From: UMGS755 sp045590535
Lineage (GTDB): Bacteria; Bacillota; Clostridia; UBA1381; UBA9506
DNA: 64,000 bases
NCBI GenBank assembly: GCA_045590535.1
Contig: JAZNRE010000044.1
Coordinates: forward strand, 37,501 to 101,500
Direction of reading: 5' to 3'
Shown here: piece by piece, positions 1-9,075 of the stretch
Layout: each line of letters opens with the position of its first letter
Numbering within the stretch: the first letter of the stretch is position 1
Translations under genes and position numbers: made by a program
Notes under the pieces: model-generated
What the model was told of the DNA's origin: nothing
What the model saw: the letters and a program-made list of their open reading frames with translations, nothing else
Database searches by the model: none

Positions 1-20
1 AGATTACGATTTGATTTTGA

Positions 21-49
21 CAGCGGGGGCAAACGGCTCCCGCTGTTTT
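21..49 (+). terminator. Intrinsic terminator of a gene left of the window
   Basis: A 10-bp stem (21-30 with 36-45, one G-T pair) around a 5-base loop is followed by TTTT. It separates whatever lies to the left from the S-layer-domain gene at 93. Confidence 0.7.
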
Positions 50-92
50 CTATTCATTCAGACATTTATCCTGTCCCAAGGAGGAAAACAAA

Positions 93-1703
93 ATGACTAA
101 AAAAATTACAGCCATCCTTTTAGGCGCTTGCATTCTGCTTTTGTCCGGCATCAGCAGCCTTGCCATTACCGATGGCTTGGCTCAAAAAGCAGCATCCATG
201 CTTAACGGCATAGACCGGGGCATTGTTACCGCAGCACTGCCTATGATTGTCTCTGACAGCGGTTTGGATATGCTGGATACGGCACTGGAAAAATATAAAA
301 AAGGCGAAGACCCCGGTATGATTATGGGTCCGGCCATTGAAATGGCGTTGGGATATGCCGATGTCGATACATTGGGGCGCTTGTTTGACAGTCTGCGGCT
401 TTTCAGTGAAGATTTTCGTGAAACCTGCCAGGATATATATCAAAATGTGAAGGTAATGCAGCTCACAAGCGCTGAAACAGATGGTGCAAATTTGTTTCTT
501 TCCCTTATTTATCAAAAAGAAGCGGCACTTCGTCCGGCTCTTGAAAAACATCAGATTTCAGTAGGCGTGTTTGCAAACCTTTTGGCCGCCTTTACCCAAG
601 AAAACGGCAGTCAAAATCTTTTAACCTGGAATGGCACTGCCTTTTCAGTGGGCTACACCAATGCCTCTTTGGTGCGAGGGTTAAACACCATTTGGCAGGA
701 AACAGACAGTAGCTTTAACTTGGAACAGTTTGCATCCAGTCTTGTCAGCAGCCTGAACACACGGCTTTCGCAACAAGAAAAACAAACTGTTTTACCCTTT
801 TTAAGACGAATAAACTTTTTATCCGCCGACTCTGACACGGTTAAGCCAGAAAATGATGGCGGTGGAACGCAGAGTGGCCAAACGGTTCCTATGCCCCCTT
901 TGTCCTCTGTGCAAAATGCTGTATATCAGCGCATTGAAACCGTTGACGGACTGACAAAAGAGCAGATGGATAGCGGCCTTTTGCTTGAGGTTACACAAGG
1001 TGGCTTGCTTTCTTTGGAATCGCAAATGACATCACCGGTGGTTTATGCTGTGTCAGGCTCTGTTCTCACCCCGGTTAAAATGGCTTTGAAAATTGACGGC
1101 AAGCTGTTTGCTGAAGTAGCACAAGGTGTTTATCTTGTTAAAGAAGTAGAAGACTATTTCACCGACTGCAACGATTGGGCCAAACCCTATGTAGAGGCCC
1201 TTTATGCCCGTCGCATTATTAACGGAAAAACAGAAAAACAGTTCTTCCCCAACGATACCATTACCCGCGAAGAGTTCGTGAAACTGGTTGTAGAGCTCTT
1301 TGACTTAAAGACAGGCACAACCGAAAGCGGCTTTAGTGATGTACCGCAAAACGCCTGGTATGCCCCTTATATTGCAGCAGCGAAACAATATGGCATTGTT
1401 AACGGCATCAGCGAAAAAGAGTTTGGCGTTGGCATGAACATTAAACGGCAGGACATGACAAAAATTATCAGTCAAATTCTGAACGCCAAGGGTTTGACCG
1501 TAACTCCTGCACCCGCCAGCGTTTTTGTGGATTACGCATCCATTGCAGCCTACGCCCAGCCCCATGCTTTATCTGCATATGCATGGAAGATTGTGAGCGG
1601 TGATGACAACCGCCAGTTTAACCCCAATCAATTTGCAACCCGCAAAGAGGCAGCCAAAATGGTTTACGGCATGCTGCAGGTTGTTTTAACAAGGGGAGAA
1701 TAA
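93..1703 (+). CDS. Secreted protein with three C-terminal S-layer homology (SLH) domains
   Basis: The 536-residue product starts with a signal peptide (basic MTKK, then a hydrophobic stretch to about residue 24), so it is exported. The last 170 residues hold three SLH repeats, seen as F-x-D...A-x-x-Y...A...I-x-N-G...F-x-P/G...T-R-x-E at roughly 357-408, 417-467 and 475-528. SLH domains normally bind pyruvylated secondary wall polymer, so the protein is probably held non-covalently on the cell wall. The N-terminal 340 residues are mostly helical and match no family I recognise. An AAGGAGG site lies 8 bases before the ATG. The gene stands alone, with a terminator before it. The SLH assignment is firm; the role of the N-terminal part is unknown. 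Confidence 0.85.
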   Translation: MTKKITAILLGACILLLSGISSLAITDGLAQKAASMLNGIDRGIVTAALPMIVSDSGLDMLDTALEKYKKGEDPGMIMGPAIEMALGYADVDTLGRLFDSLRLFSEDFRETCQDIYQNVKVMQLTSAETDGANLFLSLIYQKEAALRPALEKHQISVGVFANLLAAFTQENGSQNLLTWNGTAFSVGYTNASLVRGLNTIWQETDSSFNLEQFASSLVSSLNTRLSQQEKQTVLPFLRRINFLSADSDTVKPENDGGGTQSGQTVPMPPLSSVQNAVYQRIETVDGLTKEQMDSGLLLEVTQGGLLSLESQMTSPVVYAVSGSVLTPVKMALKIDGKLFAEVAQGVYLVKEVEDYFTDCNDWAKPYVEALYARRIINGKTEKQFFPNDTITREEFVKLVVELFDLKTGTTESGFSDVPQNAWYAPYIAAAKQYGIVNGISEKEFGVGMNIKRQDMTKIISQILNAKGLTVTPAPASVFVDYASIAAYAQPHALSAYAWKIVSGDDNRQFNPNQFATRKEAAKMVYGMLQVVLTRGE

Positions 1704-1808
1704 GGGCATAGCCAAGAGTTTTTGACATAAAAATGGTTTTTGTGCAAAGTTAACGAATAAATAAAATATTTTTTGGTTAAAAATAGCCTAACAATTTTGA
1801 AGAAATTA

Positions 1809-1817
1809 TGGTATCAT
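1809..1817 (+). promoter_or_regulatory. Extended -10 promoter of the ABC ATPase gene
   Basis: TGGTATCAT is an extended -10 (TGnTATnAT). No good -35 lies 17 bases upstream, as is usual for this class. It sits about 45 bases before the ATG at 1862. Confidence 0.45.
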
Positions 1818-1861
1818 ATACAGAGTAATTGATATGTATATTATTAGGAGGTAAAAAAGTA

Positions 1862-2977
1862 ATGGCAAGTCTTAATCTTAAGGGTATCTATAAAAGATAC
1901 GCCGGTGGGGTTACAGCTGTAAGTGACTTCAATTTAGATATTGAAGATAAAGAGTTTATCGTTTTGGTTGGTCCCTCAGGTTGCGGTAAATCAACAACAC
2001 TCAGAATGATTGCCGGTCTTGAAGAAATCAGCGAAGGTGAACTTTATATCGGAGATAAATTAGTAAATGATGTTGCTCCGAAGGACAGAGACATCGCAAT
2101 GGTATTCCAGAACTATGCTCTGTATCCTCATATGTCTGTATTTGACAACATGGCATTTGGTCTTAAACTGAGAAAAATGCCTAAGGATGAAATTAAAAAA
2201 CGCGTTAGCGAAGCTGCCAGAATCCTGGACATTGAGCATCTGCTTGATAGAAAGCCCAAGGCTTTGTCCGGTGGTCAGAGACAGAGAGTTGCGCTGGGTC
2301 GTGCCATCGTGCGTGAGCCCAAAGTATTCTTAATGGACGAACCTCTTTCTAACTTGGTTGCTAAGTTAAGAGGCCAGATGAGAACCGAAATCAGTAAGTT
2401 ACATAAGAGACTGCAAACAACCTTCATCTATGTAACCCATGACCAGACAGAAGCTATGACAATGGGTACTAGAATCGTTGTTATGAAGGATGGTTTCATC
2501 CAGCAGATCGATTCTCCCCAGGCATTATATGAAAGACCCTGCAATGTGTTTGTTGCTGGTTTTATCGGCAGCCCACCGATGAACTTCATCGATGCAGAAT
2601 TGCAGAATGCGGCTGATGGCGGTTTGCAGCTTGCTTTTGGTAACACAACCATTAAATTGCCTGAAGCAAAGGCTAAGTCTCTTGAAGGCTCCGAGTATAT
2701 CGGCAAGAAAGTTTTAATGGGTATTCGTCCTGAAAACATTCATGACGAGGCTGTTATGGTTGGTATGAACCCTGAATGCATGGTATCTGCTTATGTAGAT
2801 GTTACCGAAATGATGGGTGCTGAAACCTACCTGTATGTAACCGTTGAAGGCACACCGTTTGTTGCTAGAGTTAACCCCAGAACAACTGCTAAAGCAGGCG
2901 ATACCATTAACCTGATTTTAGAAGGCAACAGAATTCATCTGTTTGACAAAGAAACAGAAATGGCAATTTTAAACTAA
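1862..2977 (+). CDS. msmK: Carbohydrate ABC transporter ATPase, MsmK/UgpC type
   Basis: This cytoplasmic ATPase energises sugar importers. The 371 residues show Walker A GPSGCGKST (37-45), Q-loop VFQNYALYPH, signature LSGGQRQR (135-142), Walker B FLMDEP (156-161), the switch His in YVTHDQ, and a C-terminal MOBE/TOBE regulatory domain from about 235. I chose ATG 1862 because AGGAGG (1846-1851) is correctly spaced; the frame opens 11 codons earlier without a site. No permease or binding-protein gene adjoins, which fits the known shared ATPases (MsmK/MsmX) that serve several importers. One oddity: the D-loop, normally SNLDAKLR, reads SNLVAKLR, so residue 166 is Val instead of the near-invariant Asp. 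A hairpin terminator follows. Confidence 0.9.
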   Translation: MASLNLKGIYKRYAGGVTAVSDFNLDIEDKEFIVLVGPSGCGKSTTLRMIAGLEEISEGELYIGDKLVNDVAPKDRDIAMVFQNYALYPHMSVFDNMAFGLKLRKMPKDEIKKRVSEAARILDIEHLLDRKPKALSGGQRQRVALGRAIVREPKVFLMDEPLSNLVAKLRGQMRTEISKLHKRLQTTFIYVTHDQTEAMTMGTRIVVMKDGFIQQIDSPQALYERPCNVFVAGFIGSPPMNFIDAELQNAADGGLQLAFGNTTIKLPEAKAKSLEGSEYIGKKVLMGIRPENIHDEAVMVGMNPECMVSAYVDVTEMMGAETYLYVTVEGTPFVARVNPRTTAKAGDTINLILEGNRIHLFDKETEMAILN

Positions 2978-2990
2978 ATTAGTGCATGTA

Positions 2991-3017
2991 AGGGTGGCTG
3001 TAGGGCCACCCTTTTTT
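2991..3017 (+). terminator. Intrinsic terminator after msmK
   Basis: AGGGTGGC (2991-2998) pairs with GCCACCCT (3005-3012), followed by a T run. Confidence 0.85.
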
Positions 3018-3075
3018 GTGTTTTAAAAAATTTAAGCCGGGGCTTAAGCAAAAAACCAGGATAAAAAAGAAAAAC

Positions 3076-3104
3076 TTGCAATCATAACAAATATTTGATA
3101 TAAT
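3076..3104 (+). promoter_or_regulatory. Promoter of the pyrK-pyrD-pgi-thrC-prmA operon
   Basis: TTGCAA (3076-3081) and TATAAT (3099-3104) with a 17-base spacer. The start point should be near 3111, leaving a leader of about 54 bases with no attenuator-like hairpin that I can see. Confidence 0.75.
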
Positions 3105-3164
3105 ATACAAGTTAGATAAGTTGATATTTGAGTTATTAGGTTTATGATAAAAAAGGAGCGTTTT

Positions 3165-3932
3165 ATGAGCTATCAAGATTATAGATGTCAGATTTGCAGT
3201 CAACAAGAAATAGCCCCGAATATTATTGCTTGCCGCCTTGAAAATGCGGAACTTGCAAAAAATGCAAAACCGGGACAGTTTCTGCACATACAGTGTGGCG
3301 ACCCGGCTTCTATGCCTCTTCGCCGACCCATCAGCATTTGTGATGTCAGCGGTGACATTTTAACCGTTATTTATGAAGTGAAAGGCCGCGGCACTAAGGC
3401 ATTGCGTGAACAAACAGAAAAGGTACAGGTATTGGGTCCGTTGGGTAACGGTTTTACGGTGGATGCCTCTCTTTATAAGCGCCCGGCGGTTATTGGCGGT
3501 GGTATTGGTACATATCCGCTGTATCTTTTAACCAAACAGCTGACAAATGCATCAGTTTATTTAGGTTTTCGCAATCAAAGCGTAGTCACTTTAGAAAAGG
3601 AATTTCGCCAGGTGGCCGGTACTGTCACAGTTACCACTGATGACGGCAGCTATGGCGTTTCCGGCTTTGCCATTACGCAGCTGGAAAAGGACCATGAAAA
3701 AGAGCCTTTTGACATTGTTTATGCCTGCGGTCCCAAGCCCATGCTCCGTGCGGTGCAGGCTTTTGCGGAGAAAGCAGGCGTTCCCTGTCAGCTTTCTTTG
3801 GAGGAGAGAATGGGTTGTGGCATTGGTGCTTGTCTCACCTGCAACTGTGAAACACATGAAGAGGGTTCGGCACATTATAAACATGTGTGCAAAAACGGAC
3901 CTGTATTTTGGTCGCAGGAGGTGGTTCTGTAA
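3165..3932 (+). CDS. pyrK: Dihydroorotate dehydrogenase B, electron transfer subunit
   Basis: PyrK passes electrons from dihydroorotate oxidation in PyrD to NAD+ through FAD and a 2Fe-2S cluster (pyrimidine synthesis, cytoplasm). The 255-residue sequence has the flavin-binding RRPISI (54-59), a GGGIGTYPL nucleotide-binding loop, and the cluster cysteines C218, C223, C226 and C242 in the standard C-x4-C-x2-C-x15-C order. ATG 3165 is chosen over the in-frame ATG at 3144 because AAGGAG lies at 3153-3158, between them. The stop overlaps the pyrD start (TAATG), so the two subunits are translationally coupled. Confidence 0.95.
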   Translation: MSYQDYRCQICSQQEIAPNIIACRLENAELAKNAKPGQFLHIQCGDPASMPLRRPISICDVSGDILTVIYEVKGRGTKALREQTEKVQVLGPLGNGFTVDASLYKRPAVIGGGIGTYPLYLLTKQLTNASVYLGFRNQSVVTLEKEFRQVAGTVTVTTDDGSYGVSGFAITQLEKDHEKEPFDIVYACGPKPMLRAVQAFAEKAGVPCQLSLEERMGCGIGACLTCNCETHEEGSAHYKHVCKNGPVFWSQEVVL

Positions 3933-4846
3933 TGGATATGAAAGTAAATATTGCCGGCGTTGAGTTGGAAAACCCCATTATTGCTGCCTCGGGAACCTAT
4001 GGTTTTGGACATGAATATAACGAGTTTTATGATATAAGCGAAATTGGTGCTATTTCTGTTAAGGGCCTTACCAAAGCCCCCAGAGCCGGAAATCCGCCAC
4101 CACGCATAACCGAGACAATAGGTGGCATATTAAACAGTGTCGGCTTGCAAAATCCGGGCGTGGATGCCTTTATTAAAGAGGAAATTCCATTTTTAAGAAA
4201 GCATCGCTGCAAAATCATTGCCAATATGGCAGGCAACACCTTTGAGGATTATTGCGAAATGGCAGAAAAACTGTCCGCAGCCGATGTGGATATGCTTGAA
4301 ATGAATATATCCTGCCCCAATGTTAAAGCAGGAGGGGCGGCTTTTGGAACCAATCCCGATACGGTGCTTGCCATCACAAAAGCGGTGCGCCCTTATGCAA
4401 AAAAACCGTTGATTGTGAAGCTTTCGCCCAATGTGGCCGACATTACCGAAACGGCCAAGGCAGCAGAAGCCGGTGGCGCAGACGCACTGTCACTCATTAA
4501 CACCTTGACGGGCATGGCCATTGACATTAACACTCGCAGACCGATACTTGCAAATGTTGTGGGTGGTTTATCCGGCCCCTGTGTGAAGCCGGTGGCGCTT
4601 CGCATGGTGTATCAGGTGCACAAGGCCGTAAAATTGCCCATTATCGGCATGGGCGGCATCTCAAATGGTGATGATGCAGTTGAATTTTTATTGGCCGGCA
4701 GCACGGCCGTTTCCGTTGGTACAGCTAATTTCACAGACCCCTATGCATGCCTGAAAATTCGTGATGGCATTAAAACCTATATGGAGAAACATCAAATCAA
4801 GACAGTTTGTGAATTGACCGGTGGACTGATTGTGGAATCGAAATAG
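3932..4846 (+). CDS. pyrD: Dihydroorotate dehydrogenase B, catalytic subunit (class 1B)
   Basis: PyrD oxidises dihydroorotate to orotate on FMN, the fourth step of UMP synthesis. The 304 residues contain the class 1 motif NISCPNVK with the catalytic base Cys128 (Cys marks class 1, as against Ser in class 2), ASGTYGFG near the N terminus, and phosphate-binding GGISNGDDA and GSTAVSVGTA near the C terminus. ATG 3932 overlaps the pyrK stop by one base and follows AGGAGG at 3916-3921; the frame opens earlier, inside pyrK, but without that support. No other pyrimidine genes are nearby. Confidence 0.95.
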   Translation: MDMKVNIAGVELENPIIAASGTYGFGHEYNEFYDISEIGAISVKGLTKAPRAGNPPPRITETIGGILNSVGLQNPGVDAFIKEEIPFLRKHRCKIIANMAGNTFEDYCEMAEKLSAADVDMLEMNISCPNVKAGGAAFGTNPDTVLAITKAVRPYAKKPLIVKLSPNVADITETAKAAEAGGADALSLINTLTGMAIDINTRRPILANVVGGLSGPCVKPVALRMVYQVHKAVKLPIIGMGGISNGDDAVEFLLAGSTAVSVGTANFTDPYACLKIRDGIKTYMEKHQIKTVCELTGGLIVESK

Positions 4847-4854
4847 GAGGAGCC

Positions 4855-6201
4855 ATGAAAGATATTGCGCTGGATTATACCAAAGCATTAACATCAATTC
4901 AACCAAAAGAATTAGAGAAAATTGCTGAGCAAGTGAAAGTGGCACATGAGACCTTAAGCAACAAAACAGGTGCAGGCAGTGATTTTTTAGGTTGGGTGAA
5001 TTTACCCAAAACCTATGACAGAGAAGAATTTGCACGCATCAAGGTTGCAGCTGAAAAAATCAGAAACACGGCCGATGTTTTGATTGTGATAGGTGTTGGC
5101 GGTTCTTATTTAGGTGCAAAGGCAGCCGTTGAGATGCTTTCAAACAGCTTTTACAACCTGCAGGAAAAAACCGACAGAAAAGCGCCGCAAATTCTCTTTG
5201 CCGGCACCTCCACAAGCTCTGTATATTTGTCCGATTTATACAATTTGGTCAAGGACAAGGACATTTGTCTGAATGTGGTTTCAAAATCCGGCACCACATT
5301 AGAGCCTGCCATTGCCTTTCGTGTGTTTAAAGAGTTAATGGAAGAAAAGTATGGCAAAACAGGAGCAAAAGAGCGCATTTTTGTGACGACTGACAAAGAA
5401 CGGGGCGCCTTAAAAAAATTGTCGGATGAAGAAGGTTATGAAACCTTTACCATTGCCGATGATATTGGCGGACGCTATTCGGTTTTAAGCGCCGTGGGTC
5501 TTCTCCCCATTGCCGTTTGTGGTGCTGATTTAGATGAAATTATGCGTGGAGCAGAGGATGGCTTTCACGATTATGCAGATAGTGCACTTTCAAACAATAT
5601 ATGTTACCAATATGCAGCGGTGCGCAACCTTTTATATCAAAAAGGTAAGACCATTGAGATAATGGTGAACTATGAACCCAAGCTTCACTTTTTTGCCCAG
5701 TGGTGGAAGCAGCTTTATGGTGAAAGTGAAGGCAAAGACCATAAAGGAATTTTCCCGGTTCTTGCGGATTATTCAACCGAGCTACACTCTGTGGGTCAGT
5801 ATATTCAAGATGGCTTGCGGAATTTGTTTGAAACGGTTTTACATGTTGAAAATGTTGATGAAGATGTGATTATCAAGGAAGATGCAGATAACATTGACGG
5901 CCTAAATTTCTTGGCCGGCAAAAGCCTTTCTTATGTGAATGAAAGGGCGTTTCAGGGCGCCACTTTGGCTCATCTTGACGGTGGCGTGCCTAACATTATC
6001 ATCAACATTCCCAAATTAAACGAATATTATTTTGGCAAGTTGGTTTATTTCTTTGAAAAAGCCTGTGGCATCAGTGGCTATTTGTTGGGCGTTAACCCCT
6101 TTGACCAACCGGGTGTTGAGGCCTATAAAAGAAACATGTATGCACTGTTGGGGAAACCGGGCTATGAAAGTGAAAAAGAGAAGCTTAAAGCAAGATTTTA
6201 A
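4855..6201 (+). CDS. pgi: Glucose-6-phosphate isomerase
   Basis: Interconverts glucose-6-phosphate and fructose-6-phosphate in glycolysis and gluconeogenesis. The 448-residue length fits the short bacterial form. Visible motifs are GVGGSYLGAKAA in the first SIS domain, SKSGTTLEP in the phosphate pocket, the GGRYSVLSAVGLLP signature, and the catalytic-region stretch STELHSVGQYIQDG. The ribosome site GGAGGAG overlaps the pyrD stop, and only 8 bases separate the genes, so it is the third gene of the operon. Confidence 0.96.
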   Translation: MKDIALDYTKALTSIQPKELEKIAEQVKVAHETLSNKTGAGSDFLGWVNLPKTYDREEFARIKVAAEKIRNTADVLIVIGVGGSYLGAKAAVEMLSNSFYNLQEKTDRKAPQILFAGTSTSSVYLSDLYNLVKDKDICLNVVSKSGTTLEPAIAFRVFKELMEEKYGKTGAKERIFVTTDKERGALKKLSDEEGYETFTIADDIGGRYSVLSAVGLLPIAVCGADLDEIMRGAEDGFHDYADSALSNNICYQYAAVRNLLYQKGKTIEIMVNYEPKLHFFAQWWKQLYGESEGKDHKGIFPVLADYSTELHSVGQYIQDGLRNLFETVLHVENVDEDVIIKEDADNIDGLNFLAGKSLSYVNERAFQGATLAHLDGGVPNIIINIPKLNEYYFGKLVYFFEKACGISGYLLGVNPFDQPGVEAYKRNMYALLGKPGYESEKEKLKARF

Positions 6202-6239
6202 CACAGACAATCGAAGAAGTGACCATAAAGGAGGAAACC

Positions 6240-7742
6240 ATGAACTATACAAGCACAAGGAACAAAACCTTATCCGTAACATCGGCACAAGCAATCAAAA
6301 CAGGTCTTGCACCGGATGGCGGATTGTTTGTTCCGCAGGAAATTCCGCAAATGACTTTAGAAGAGATTGGCGCAATGGCGTCTATGAGCTATACAGACAG
6401 AGCTGTTAAAGTGTTAGAACAATTCTTAACCGATTTTACCGGTGCCGAACTGTCCGAATGTGCTCACAACGCTTATAATAAAATTAAATTTGAAACCGAT
6501 GAAATTGCTCCTTTATATAAACTGAAGGATGACACCTATTTTCTGGAGCTGTGGCATGGTCCCACTTGTGCCTTTAAAGACATGGCACTGCAAATTTTGC
6601 CCCACCTTTTGAAAAAGTCGGTTTTAAAGACCGGTGAAACAAAAGAGGTTGTCATTTTGGTTGCTACCTCCGGTGATACCGGCAAGGCGGCTTTAGAGGG
6701 CTTTAAAGATGTGGAAGGAACCCGCATCATTGTTTTCTATCCTGAAAATGGTGTTTCCAGTATTCAGAAACGGCAAATGATTACCCAGGAGGGTAACAAT
6801 GTTGATGTTGCAGCCGTTATGGGTAACTTTGATGATGCCCAAAGCGGTGTTAAACAGATTTTTAATGACAAAGACTATGCCCAGGTGTTAGAACGGAATA
6901 ATTTCATGCTGTCAAGCGCCAATTCCATTAACTGGGGACGCTTAGTGCCGCAGATTGTGTATTATTTCTCTGCCTATTGTAATCTGTATAAAAACGATGA
7001 AATCAAGCTGGGTGACCCGGTGAATTTTGTTGTGCCCACCGGTAATTTCGGTAACATTTTAGCCGCTTATTATGCAAAGGAGATGGGCCTGCCCATTCAC
7101 AAGCTGATTTGCGCTTCAAACGAAAATAATGTTTTAACCGATTTTATCCGCAACGGTGTTTATGATAAAAACCGTCCTTTTAAAACCACCAGCTCACCTT
7201 CTATGGATATTTTAATTTCCAGCAACTTAGAGCGATTTTTATATCAGGCAACAGGCTGCGACGATATGCGCGTTGGCGCCTGGATGAAAGAGCTTGCCGA
7301 AACAGGACGCTATGAAGTGCCCGATGTAACCAAGGCAAAAATTAAAGAGATTTTCTATGGCGGTTTTTGCGACGATGCCGAAACCCTGGCCACCATTTCA
7401 GCGGTCAGCAAAGAAACCGGCTATGTAATGGATACACACACTGCCGTGGCAAAATGTGTTTACCAGCAATATAAAGAAGAGACCGGCGACGAAACAAAAA
7501 CCGTTATTGTTTCCACAGCCAGCCCCTTTAAGTTTACCGACAATGTGTTGACAGCTATTGCAGGAGAAGAAGCAGCAGAGGGTCTTGACGATTTTGAACT
7601 GTTAGACGCCCTGGCTGAAAAAGCTGGCTTAACCATTCCTGCCTCTTTGGCCGGACTCACCAACAAGCCTGTTATCTTCAGCACCACTTGTGATAAAACA
7701 GAAATGTATGATGTGGTTAGCCACATGCTGAATTTGTCATAA
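6240..7742 (+). CDS. thrC: Threonine synthase
   Basis: PLP enzyme converting O-phosphohomoserine to threonine. The 500-residue length and the N-terminal YTSTRN motif fit the long microbial threonine synthase branch. The PLP lysine is K113 in GPTCAFKDMALQ; VATSGDTGKAA and VVPTGNFGNILAAYYAK form the phosphate-binding loops. ATG 6240 follows AAAGGAGG; the in-frame ATG at 6219 lacks a site. It follows pgi by 38 bases and precedes prmA by 22, so it is probably co-transcribed. No other threonine genes are in the window. Confidence 0.94.
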   Translation: MNYTSTRNKTLSVTSAQAIKTGLAPDGGLFVPQEIPQMTLEEIGAMASMSYTDRAVKVLEQFLTDFTGAELSECAHNAYNKIKFETDEIAPLYKLKDDTYFLELWHGPTCAFKDMALQILPHLLKKSVLKTGETKEVVILVATSGDTGKAALEGFKDVEGTRIIVFYPENGVSSIQKRQMITQEGNNVDVAAVMGNFDDAQSGVKQIFNDKDYAQVLERNNFMLSSANSINWGRLVPQIVYYFSAYCNLYKNDEIKLGDPVNFVVPTGNFGNILAAYYAKEMGLPIHKLICASNENNVLTDFIRNGVYDKNRPFKTTSSPSMDILISSNLERFLYQATGCDDMRVGAWMKELAETGRYEVPDVTKAKIKEIFYGGFCDDAETLATISAVSKETGYVMDTHTAVAKCVYQQYKEETGDETKTVIVSTASPFKFTDNVLTAIAGEEAAEGLDDFELLDALAEKAGLTIPASLAGLTNKPVIFSTTCDKTEMYDVVSHMLNLS

Positions 7743-7764
7743 GCAGAGAAAGTAGGGAAATGCT

Positions 7765-8739
7765 ATGGGAACAAGTTGGATTCAAGCAGTGGTTTACACC
7801 ACAGAGGCAGGCATAGAGCCTGTCAGCGGTCGGCTGTATCAATTGGGCATTAACGGCCTTGAGATTGAAGACGAAGCTGACTTTAAGGCCTTTTTAGAAG
7901 AGAACAAGTCTGCCTGGGATTATGTTGACGAAGCGTTAATGCAAGAAAAATCAGGCGAGACAAACATTAAGTTCTATGTAACGGCCGATAGTGCCGGACG
8001 GGAAATTTTAGGCGAAGCAGAAAGAACCCTCAAAGAGCTACACACCATGGACACAGAGGGTGCCTTTGGCAGCCTGCATGTTGCCGTTAATTCTGTTGAT
8101 GAAGAGGATTGGGCCAATAACTGGAAGCAATATTTTAAGCCTCTCACCGTTGGTGAGCGCATTTTGATTCTGCCGGAATGGGAAACACTCACAGAGCAAA
8201 CAGACCGCACGGTGTTTGTCATTAACCCCGGCATGAGTTTTGGCACAGGCTCTCACCACACCACAAGACTTTGCCTGGAAAGACTTGAAAAATATATAAA
8301 GCCCGGCATGGAGATTTTGGATTTAGGTTGTGGCAGCGGCATCTTGTCGTTGGTTGCGTTGCTTTTGGGTGCTAAATCGGCCACGGCTGTTGATATTGAC
8401 CCCAACGCCGCCCGCATTGCCAGAGAGAACGCCCACCGCAACGGCATAGGTGATGAAAACTATCGCATTTTTGCCGGCAATGTGTTGGAAGATGAGGCTT
8501 TGGTGAAAGCCATTTCAGACCGGAAATATGATATTATTTTAGCGAATATTGTGGCAGATGTTATCATTGCACTCTCGCCGGCCATTGCTCCTTTACTGAA
8601 AGAGAGTGGGGTGTATATCACCTCGGGCATTATTACCGACCGTGGTGATGAGGTGCTTGCCGCATATGAAAAACAACCCCTCACGATTTCCCATCAAAGC
8701 CAAAGTGGCGATTGGCTGGCTTTTGACTATACAAAATAG
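7765..8739 (+). CDS. prmA: Ribosomal protein L11 methyltransferase
   Basis: SAM-dependent trimethylation of ribosomal protein L11. The 324 residues split into an N-terminal L11-recognition half with the family's conserved EEDWANNWKQYFKP (113-126) and a Rossmann methyltransferase half with GMSFGTGSHHTT (156-167), SAM-binding DLGCGSG (186-192), the acidic AVDIDPNA, and catalytic-loop LANIVADV. The ribosome site (AGTAGGG) is weaker than its neighbours'. This is the last gene of the operon; I see no clear hairpin terminator between it and the tRNA-Val promoter. Confidence 0.94.
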   Translation: MGTSWIQAVVYTTEAGIEPVSGRLYQLGINGLEIEDEADFKAFLEENKSAWDYVDEALMQEKSGETNIKFYVTADSAGREILGEAERTLKELHTMDTEGAFGSLHVAVNSVDEEDWANNWKQYFKPLTVGERILILPEWETLTEQTDRTVFVINPGMSFGTGSHHTTRLCLERLEKYIKPGMEILDLGCGSGILSLVALLLGAKSATAVDIDPNAARIARENAHRNGIGDENYRIFAGNVLEDEALVKAISDRKYDIILANIVADVIIALSPAIAPLLKESGVYITSGIITDRGDEVLAAYEKQPLTISHQSQSGDWLAFDYTK

Positions 8740-8830
8740 TCGAAGATAGTCCGGCGGATTGCAGACAATACAGATTTTTATGCAATGACACAACAACCAT
8801 AAACAGAGAAATTAAAATAGAGCAAAAAGC

Positions 8831-8859
8831 TTGCGTTTTATGGCGTTCTCTGTTATAAT
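8831..8859 (+). promoter_or_regulatory. Promoter of tRNA-Val
   Basis: TTGCGT (8831-8836), 17-base spacer, TATAAT (8854-8859) with an upstream TG that makes it an extended -10. Confidence 0.7.
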
Positions 8860-8913
8860 ATTTTTGTTGATTACATAAAGTGAATAGTGGTCTTATTGTG
8901 TAGTTGCATTTAA

Positions 8914-8990
<77 letters not shown>

Positions 8991-8991
8991 G

Positions 8992-9023
8992 TTCGGAATA
9001 AGCAATGCTTATTCCGAATTTTT
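8992..9023 (+). terminator. Intrinsic terminator of tRNA-Val
   Basis: A 13-bp perfect inverted repeat (8992-9004 with 9006-9018) followed by TTTTT. Confidence 0.85.
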
Positions 9024-9075
9024 GTATCTTTTTATGTAAATGTTTAAGCCGAGAGTGTCAGAAAGGAAGAGGCAT

